DNA of 64,000 nt, taken from the NCBI RefSeq assembly GCF_003852235.1, contig NZ_CP027732.1, positions 2,728,001 through 2,792,000 on the forward strand, given 5' to 3'. The translations under genes were made by a program, and so were the position numbers. This DNA is from Pseudomonas sp. R4-35-07. GTDB lineage: Bacteria; Pseudomonadota; Gammaproteobacteria; Pseudomonadales; Pseudomonadaceae. The notes under the pieces were generated by a model. That model had not been told where the DNA came from. It saw only the letters and a list, made by a program, of their open reading frames with translations, and did no database searches. Shown here piece after piece: positions 59,725 through 64,000 of the stretch. How positions within the stretch are numbered: the first letter of the stretch is position 1; each line of letters begins with the position of its first letter.

Positions 59725-60453
59725 CTATCCGCCACGGATTGTACGACTACTCGCCACCTGTTGGGGTTTGCAATTGAGATAGGTCGAAGACTTCAACCAG
59801 CGTTGGTCGGGGTACCAGGAGAACATGAACTGCCCGTCCTTGAGCTTGTCCACCACTTGGCGCGCGACTTGCGGGCGCACCGCCGGGCAGCCCTGGCTGC
59901 GGCCGATACGGCCTTCGCGCTTGCTCCACAACGGGCTGACGTAGTCGGCGGCATGAATCACAATGGCGCGGTCGCGGGCCAGGTCATTGAAACCGGGCTC
60001 CAGGCCGTCCATGCGCAGCGAGTAGCCGTGGGTGCCGAGGTAACTTTCCTGGGTGCGGAACAGGCCCAGGCTGGACTGGTGGCTGCCTTCGAGATTGGAG
60101 AACGCGGTGGCGAAGTTTTCACCGGATTTGGCACCGTGGGCCACCAGGTCGCGCAGGACCAAAGTCTTTTTGCGCAGATCGAAGATCCACAGCCGACGGG
60201 CGGTCGAGGGCTGGGAGTAGTCAATCACTGCCAGGCGATCGGAACGTTCCTCACCGTTACTGACCGCGCACTGCACCGCGTTCAAGGCGCTTTTGAGCAC
60301 GATGGGATTGAGTTCTGGAGCCGAGCGCGCCAGGCTGCTATACAAAGAAGGAGGGGGGCCATTGGCGGCGAGCGCAACATTGCTCAGTAACGCCAGGCTC
60401 CCGGTGATCAAGCCCAGCTTGGTGATGCCGAGCCGGCGGATAAAAGTCAGCAT
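59725..60453 (-). CDS. L,D-transpeptidase-like protein, YkuD_2 type
   Basis: 242-aa exported protein of the YkuD_2 (murein L,D-transpeptidase catalytic domain) group. The signal peptide ends near residue 29 (NVALA before ANGPP). The catalytic part has the cysteine motif GRSQGCPAVRP, with the nucleophile in QGC, and an upstream IVIHAADYVSP histidine. It probably modifies peptidoglycan crosslinks. Its start is only 39 nt from that of the divergent YcbB-like gene, so both share a very short promoter region. Confidence 0.88.
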   Translation of the reverse strand: MLTFIRRLGITKLGLITGSLALLSNVALAANGPPPSLYSSLARSAPELNPIVLKSALNAVQCAVSNGEERSDRLAVIDYSQPSTARRLWIFDLRKKTLVLRDLVAHGAKSGENFATAFSNLEGSHQSSLGLFRTQESYLGTHGYSLRMDGLEPGFNDLARDRAIVIHAADYVSPLWSKREGRIGRSQGCPAVRPQVARQVVDKLKDGQFMFSWYPDQRWLKSSTYLNCKPQQVASSRTIRGG

Positions 60454-60492
60454 CTACAGTCGATTCTCCCGCTGTGGAGTGGAGCTAAGCAA

Positions 60493-62094
60493 TTGTTCAA
60501 AAAACACGCATGTTACTTGAGCATTTGCCTGCTCGTTACACCACTGGTCGCCACAGCCGAAACGCTGCCGCTGGAACCACTGCCGGTCACGACGCCTGCA
60601 CCGGTTGACCTGGCGCCGCTGCAACAGGCGCTGGCGCAGTTGCCCAGTGTCTGCCCGCAGCTCGCGCCGCATATCGATGCTACCGCGCAATTGCGTCTGC
60701 AAGCCTTTTACCAGCAGCAGGGCGACACGCCGCTGTGGTCGGATGACGCGCGCCGGCAAGCCTTGCACAGCCAACTGCTGATGCTGGCCGACGATGGCCT
60801 GGACCCCACCCACTATAGCTTGCCCACCGCAGATGCCACGGCCAATGTGCTGTGCAGCGATATCGCAGTCAGCCAGCAGTACCTGCAAGCCCTGCAGGAC
60901 CTGCATTACGGGCGCCTGCAGCAGTCGCGCTTCGAACCGCTGTGGCACGCCCAGCCGCCGGCCGTCGATCCAAACACCGCGTTGCTTGCCTTCGCCGCCA
61001 CCGGCCTGCAGGACATGGCCCAGGCGTTCGACCAGGCGCGGCCCAGCGCGGATTTGTATCGCAGCTTGCGTAATGCCTATTCCAGCGTGCGCCAGCAGCC
61101 GTTGCCGCATTGGGAGGCGGTCGGCGACGGGCCGCTGTTGCGCCCCGGCATGGAAGACCCACGGGTGCCGGAACTGGCGCGTCGGCTCTACAGCGGCGGT
61201 TACCTGACCCAGGAACCCAAGGGCAGCGCCAAGCAGTACCGCGCCGAGTTGGTCGCTGCGGTCAAGGCCTTCCAGCTCAGCCATTCCTTGCAGTCCGACG
61301 GGGTGATCGGCGCCGGCACCGTGGCTGAACTGAATATCAGCCCGGCGATGCGCCGCGACCAGTTGCGCATCAATCTCGAGCGGTTCCGCTGGCTGGCCCA
61401 GGACCTGGAGCCCGAAGGCGTGGTGGTCAACGTCGCAGCCGCGCAATTGAGCGTGTACCAGAGCGGTATTCCAGTGTGGCAAACCCGCCTGCAAGTGGGC
61501 CGCGCCGAGCGCCAGACGCCGTTGCTCAAGTCGCGTATCACGCGGTTGACCCTCAACCCCACGTGGACCATTCCACCCACCATCATGCGCGAGGACAAGC
61601 TGCCGGCCATCCGCCTCAACCCGGAATATCTGCGCCAGCAGAACCTGCAAGTGCTCGACGCCGAAGGGCACCCGCTGGCACCCGAGCAGATCGACTGGGC
61701 TCACCCTGGCAATATTCTGCTGCGCCAGGAGGCAGGGCCGCGTAACCCGTTGGGCAAGATCGTGATGCGCTTTCCCAACCCGTATTCGGTGTACCTGCAC
61801 GACACGCCGAGCCAGCCGCTGTTTACCAAGGGGCCACGGGCGTTCAGTTCGGGGTGCGTGCGCGTTGAGCAACCGTTGTTATTGCGCGACCTGCTGGTCA
61901 GCCCGGCCGAACGCACGCGCACCGACGAGTTGCTGGCCACCGGCGTGACCCATGAATTCAGGCTGGCCACGCCGGTACCGGTGCTGCTGGGCTATTGGAC
62001 GGTGGAAGTGGATCGCCAGGGCAGCCTGGTGTACGCGCCGGATATTTACGCGCGCGACCCGGTGTTGATCAAGGCGATGGGGGCTGTGCTGTAG
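60493..62094 (+). CDS. L,D-transpeptidase, YcbB/LdtD-like
   Basis: 533-aa murein L,D-transpeptidase that makes 3-3 crosslinks in the cell wall. The signal peptide (about 1-23) ends TPLVATAE. An N-terminal scaffold domain is followed by a peptidoglycan-binding region (about 220-285, RLYSGGYLTQ and VKAFQLSHSL) and the YkuD catalytic domain (about 310-475). The histidine is in VYLHDTP, and the nucleophile cysteine is in the SSGCVRVEQP motif (near residue 455). The start is TTG at 60493, preceded by GGAG, and gives the only complete signal peptide. It diverges from a second transpeptidase gene. Confidence 0.93.
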   Translation: MFKKHACYLSICLLVTPLVATAETLPLEPLPVTTPAPVDLAPLQQALAQLPSVCPQLAPHIDATAQLRLQAFYQQQGDTPLWSDDARRQALHSQLLMLADDGLDPTHYSLPTADATANVLCSDIAVSQQYLQALQDLHYGRLQQSRFEPLWHAQPPAVDPNTALLAFAATGLQDMAQAFDQARPSADLYRSLRNAYSSVRQQPLPHWEAVGDGPLLRPGMEDPRVPELARRLYSGGYLTQEPKGSAKQYRAELVAAVKAFQLSHSLQSDGVIGAGTVAELNISPAMRRDQLRINLERFRWLAQDLEPEGVVVNVAAAQLSVYQSGIPVWQTRLQVGRAERQTPLLKSRITRLTLNPTWTIPPTIMREDKLPAIRLNPEYLRQQNLQVLDAEGHPLAPEQIDWAHPGNILLRQEAGPRNPLGKIVMRFPNPYSVYLHDTPSQPLFTKGPRAFSSGCVRVEQPLLLRDLLVSPAERTRTDELLATGVTHEFRLATPVPVLLGYWTVEVDRQGSLVYAPDIYARDPVLIKAMGAVL

Positions 62095-62129
62095 AACAGA
62101 ATGGCTTGGTAGCAATGTGGAAAAGGCTA

Positions 62130-62223
62130 GTGTGGGAGGGGGCTTGCTCCCGATTGCGGTATGTCAGTCAGTTTATCTGTAGCTGACACACCCTCATCGG
62201 GAGCAAGCCCCCTCCCACATTTG
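62130..62223. repeat. REPIN at convergent junction of LdtD-like and sensor kinase genes
   Basis: GTGTGGGAGGGGGCTTGCTC and its partner ending CCTCCCACAT flank about 45 nt. It separates the LdtD-like gene from the minus-strand sensor kinase. Confidence 0.85.
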
Positions 62224-62244
62224 GATCTGTGTTCATTCAGTTAA

Positions 62245-63636
62245 TTATTCCGGCATCAGTTGCTGACGGCATTCCAGCACAAGCCGTGCGCCGCCCAGTT
62301 CGCTGGTGCCGACTTCCAGCTTGAAACCGTGCAGGTTGATGATCGCCGCGACAATCGACAGGCCCAGGCCGAAACCGCCTTGCTGATCACTTTCATCGAC
62401 CCGGTAAAAGCGCTGGAACACCGAAGCGCGTTCGGCGGCCGGAATGCCCGGCCCGGAGTCGAGGACGTCGATCCGCGTGCTGCCCAGGTCATTGACCGCG
62501 CGCAGGATTACCTTGCCTTGGGGCGGGGTGAACTTGATCGAATTGCTCAGCAGGTTGGCCAGGGCCTCGAACAACAGGGCGCGGTCGCCGGTAATCCAGG
62601 GCAGTGAGTCCGGGGTCTGCAGCACCAGTTCCAACTCACCTTCTTCTGCCAGGGGCAGGTAGAAGTCGTGCAGTTCGCGTAACAGCGGCAGCGGGTCCAT
62701 CAGCAAAAAGCCTGAACGACGCTGGTGGTCTTCCAGTTCGGAAATGCGCAGTAATCCACGAAAACGCGCCATCAGCGTGTCGGTTTCGGCAATCGCGTCA
62801 TCGAGTTTCACCGCATGGGCCGAGTCTTCCTCCGCTTGCTGCTTGATGCGGTATAGCTGCGCGCGCAGGCGCGTCAGCGGGGTGCGCAAATCGTGGGCGA
62901 TGTTGTCGCACACGCCCTTGACCTCGTTCATCAGCTTTTCGATGCGGTCGAGCATGGCGTTGACGATGGCCGCGAGCATGTCCAGCTCGTCGCGCCGGTC
63001 GGAGAGCGGCAGGCGGTGCGTCAAGTCGCCGGCGACGATGGCTTCGGCGCTGGCCTGGATCCCGCGAATGCGGCGCAGCGGACGCCGGCGCAGCAGGTGC
63101 CAGCCGGCGGCGCCGGGGATGATGGTCAATGACACGGCCCACAGCAGGGCATGCCAGATGATCCGGGTCACCCCGAACAACGAACCGTTGGCGCGCACCA
63201 GCACCAGCCAACGGCCGTCTTCGGTGTGGGTGGCCACGGCGTCGCAGCTGTCCTTGGGCAGTTTCGGGTCATCGGAGTCGACGCAGTTGGCCAGGGCGTG
63301 GATCTTGCCATCCAGGGGCAGGTCGGGCGGTACTGCGCGGATCGGCCCGCTCAAGGGACAAAACTGCTCGTCGAACAGGCCATAGGCATCCACGCCCTTC
63401 ATGTCGAAAGTCATGCTGGTGGTCAGTGCGTCGACCAGTTCTTCCCCGTCGAAATGCTGGAACAAATGCTGGCGCTGCATCAGCGAATGGCGCGACAGGT
63501 CACTGAGATACCCCGACACCTCGTAATACAGCACCCCCATGAGGATGCAGCTCCACGCCACGAACAGCGAACTGTACAGCGCCAGCAAGCGGCTGCTGGA
63601 AGAGCGCCAGCCCTTAGAGGGGTTCAGCAATGACAT
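62245..63636 (-). CDS. Sensor histidine kinase (two-component system)
   Basis: 463-aa membrane sensor kinase. Two transmembrane helices (about 16-38 and 155-175) border a periplasmic sensing loop of about 120 residues that contains four cysteines (LFDEQFCPLSG, ALANCVDSDD, SCDAV). A HAMP domain follows (about 180-230). The phosphoacceptor His is in HDLRTPLTRLRAQL (about 248), with N-box NLLSNSIKFTPPQG (about 365) and G-box GPGIP and GFGLGLSIV. The gene overlaps the 3' end of the response regulator gene by 23 bp. Input signal unknown. Confidence 0.92.
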   Translation of the reverse strand: MSLLNPSKGWRSSSSRLLALYSSLFVAWSCILMGVLYYEVSGYLSDLSRHSLMQRQHLFQHFDGEELVDALTTSMTFDMKGVDAYGLFDEQFCPLSGPIRAVPPDLPLDGKIHALANCVDSDDPKLPKDSCDAVATHTEDGRWLVLVRANGSLFGVTRIIWHALLWAVSLTIIPGAAGWHLLRRRPLRRIRGIQASAEAIVAGDLTHRLPLSDRRDELDMLAAIVNAMLDRIEKLMNEVKGVCDNIAHDLRTPLTRLRAQLYRIKQQAEEDSAHAVKLDDAIAETDTLMARFRGLLRISELEDHQRRSGFLLMDPLPLLRELHDFYLPLAEEGELELVLQTPDSLPWITGDRALLFEALANLLSNSIKFTPPQGKVILRAVNDLGSTRIDVLDSGPGIPAAERASVFQRFYRVDESDQQGGFGLGLSIVAAIINLHGFKLEVGTSELGGARLVLECRQQLMPE

Positions 63637-64000
63637 AGCCCGAGCCTCGTACCGTGCGGATCAGCGGCGGCAGGCCCGGTGGGTCGATTTTTTTGCGCAG
63701 GCGACCGATATGCACATCGATCAGGTTGGTGCCGGGGTCGAAGTGATAGCCCCAGACTTCCTCGAAGATCATCATCCGCGACAGGATCTGCCCGGTGTTG
63801 CGCATCAGAAATTCCAGCAACTTGTACTCGGTGGGCAGCAGGCTCAGCGGCTGCTCGGCGCGGCTGGCTTCGCGGCTGATCAGGTTCAATTCGAGGTCGG
63901 CCACGCGCAGCGCGGTTTCGAATTCCTTGACCGTGCTTTTACGCCGCAGCAGTACCTCGACGCGGGCGGCCATTTCATCGGACGCAAAGGGCTTGGTCAG
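63614..64000 (-). CDS. OmpR/PhoB-family response regulator, C-terminal part (cut by right edge)
   Basis: 128 C-terminal residues are visible. LTKPFASDEMAARV is the end of the receiver domain: the conserved Lys of K-P-F is present, while the phosphorylated Asp lies outside the window. The winged-helix DNA-binding domain follows (about 100 residues, LLPTEYKLLEFLMRNTGQIL, RLRKKIDPPG, VRGSGYVI). It partners the overlapping sensor kinase gene. Confidence 0.92.
   Translation of the reverse strand: MTKPFASDEMAARVEVLLRRKSTVKEFETALRVADLELNLISREASRAEQPLSLLPTEYKLLEFLMRNTGQILSRMMIFEEVWGYHFDPGTNLIDVHIGRLRKKIDPPGLPPLIRTVRGSGYVIAEPL

Overview
The window is a chromosomal segment of a fluorescent-group Pseudomonas. 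The evidence is the gene set (NAD-dependent 180-kDa-class glutamate dehydrogenase, PraB proteins, a MoxR/Bat operon, DUF5629, two giant DUF6543 toxin-like proteins), the high GC content, and many REP/REPIN elements with the GTGGGAGGGGGCTTGC core typical of this group. I saw no rRNA, tRNA, CRISPR array, IS element, prophage or integrase. Both ends cut a gene.

Region 1 (1-15160) is an alkane and fatty-acid catabolic island. A Baeyer-Villiger-type monooxygenase (partial) diverges from an alpha/beta hydrolase. Then follow alkane 1-monooxygenase AlkB, two secreted PraB proteins, a FadL-family outer-membrane porin, FadE, a long FabG-like dehydrogenase, a MaoC hydratase, a thiolase and FadD. Together they could take up alkanes, hydroxylate them, activate the resulting acids and run beta-oxidation. 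The hydratase and dehydrogenase steps are of the MaoC/FabG type rather than FadB.

Region 2 (15161-20314) holds a Gfo/Idh/MocA dehydrogenase, divergent from a Ycf48-like protein paired with an MMPL/RND transporter.

Region 3 (20315-30424) holds two collinear giant DUF6543 proteins (1620 and 1638 aa) on the minus strand. They share an inverted-repeat motif upstream of both start codons; this is the most unusual locus in the window.

Region 4 (30425-46183) contains DUF5629, a secreted lactonase-fold protein, a 59-aa secreted peptide, a GST, SbcC/SbcD, a small DUF3077/DUF6124-type protein with a structured leader, and a six-gene MoxR-DUF58-DUF4381-VWA-VWA/TPR-BatD operon in which every junction overlaps by 4-8 bp.

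Region 5 (46184-64000) contains the large glutamate dehydrogenase, two FCD-type GntR regulators downstream of dctA, tag, an acyltransferase-type membrane protein, a YfcF-like GST, small envelope proteins, a creatininase, two divergent L,D-transpeptidases, and a two-component system cut by the right edge.

Every convergent gene pair with a real gap is separated by a REP-type repeat. A second palindromic repeat family bounded by GATC lies beside or inside REP sequences at two places.
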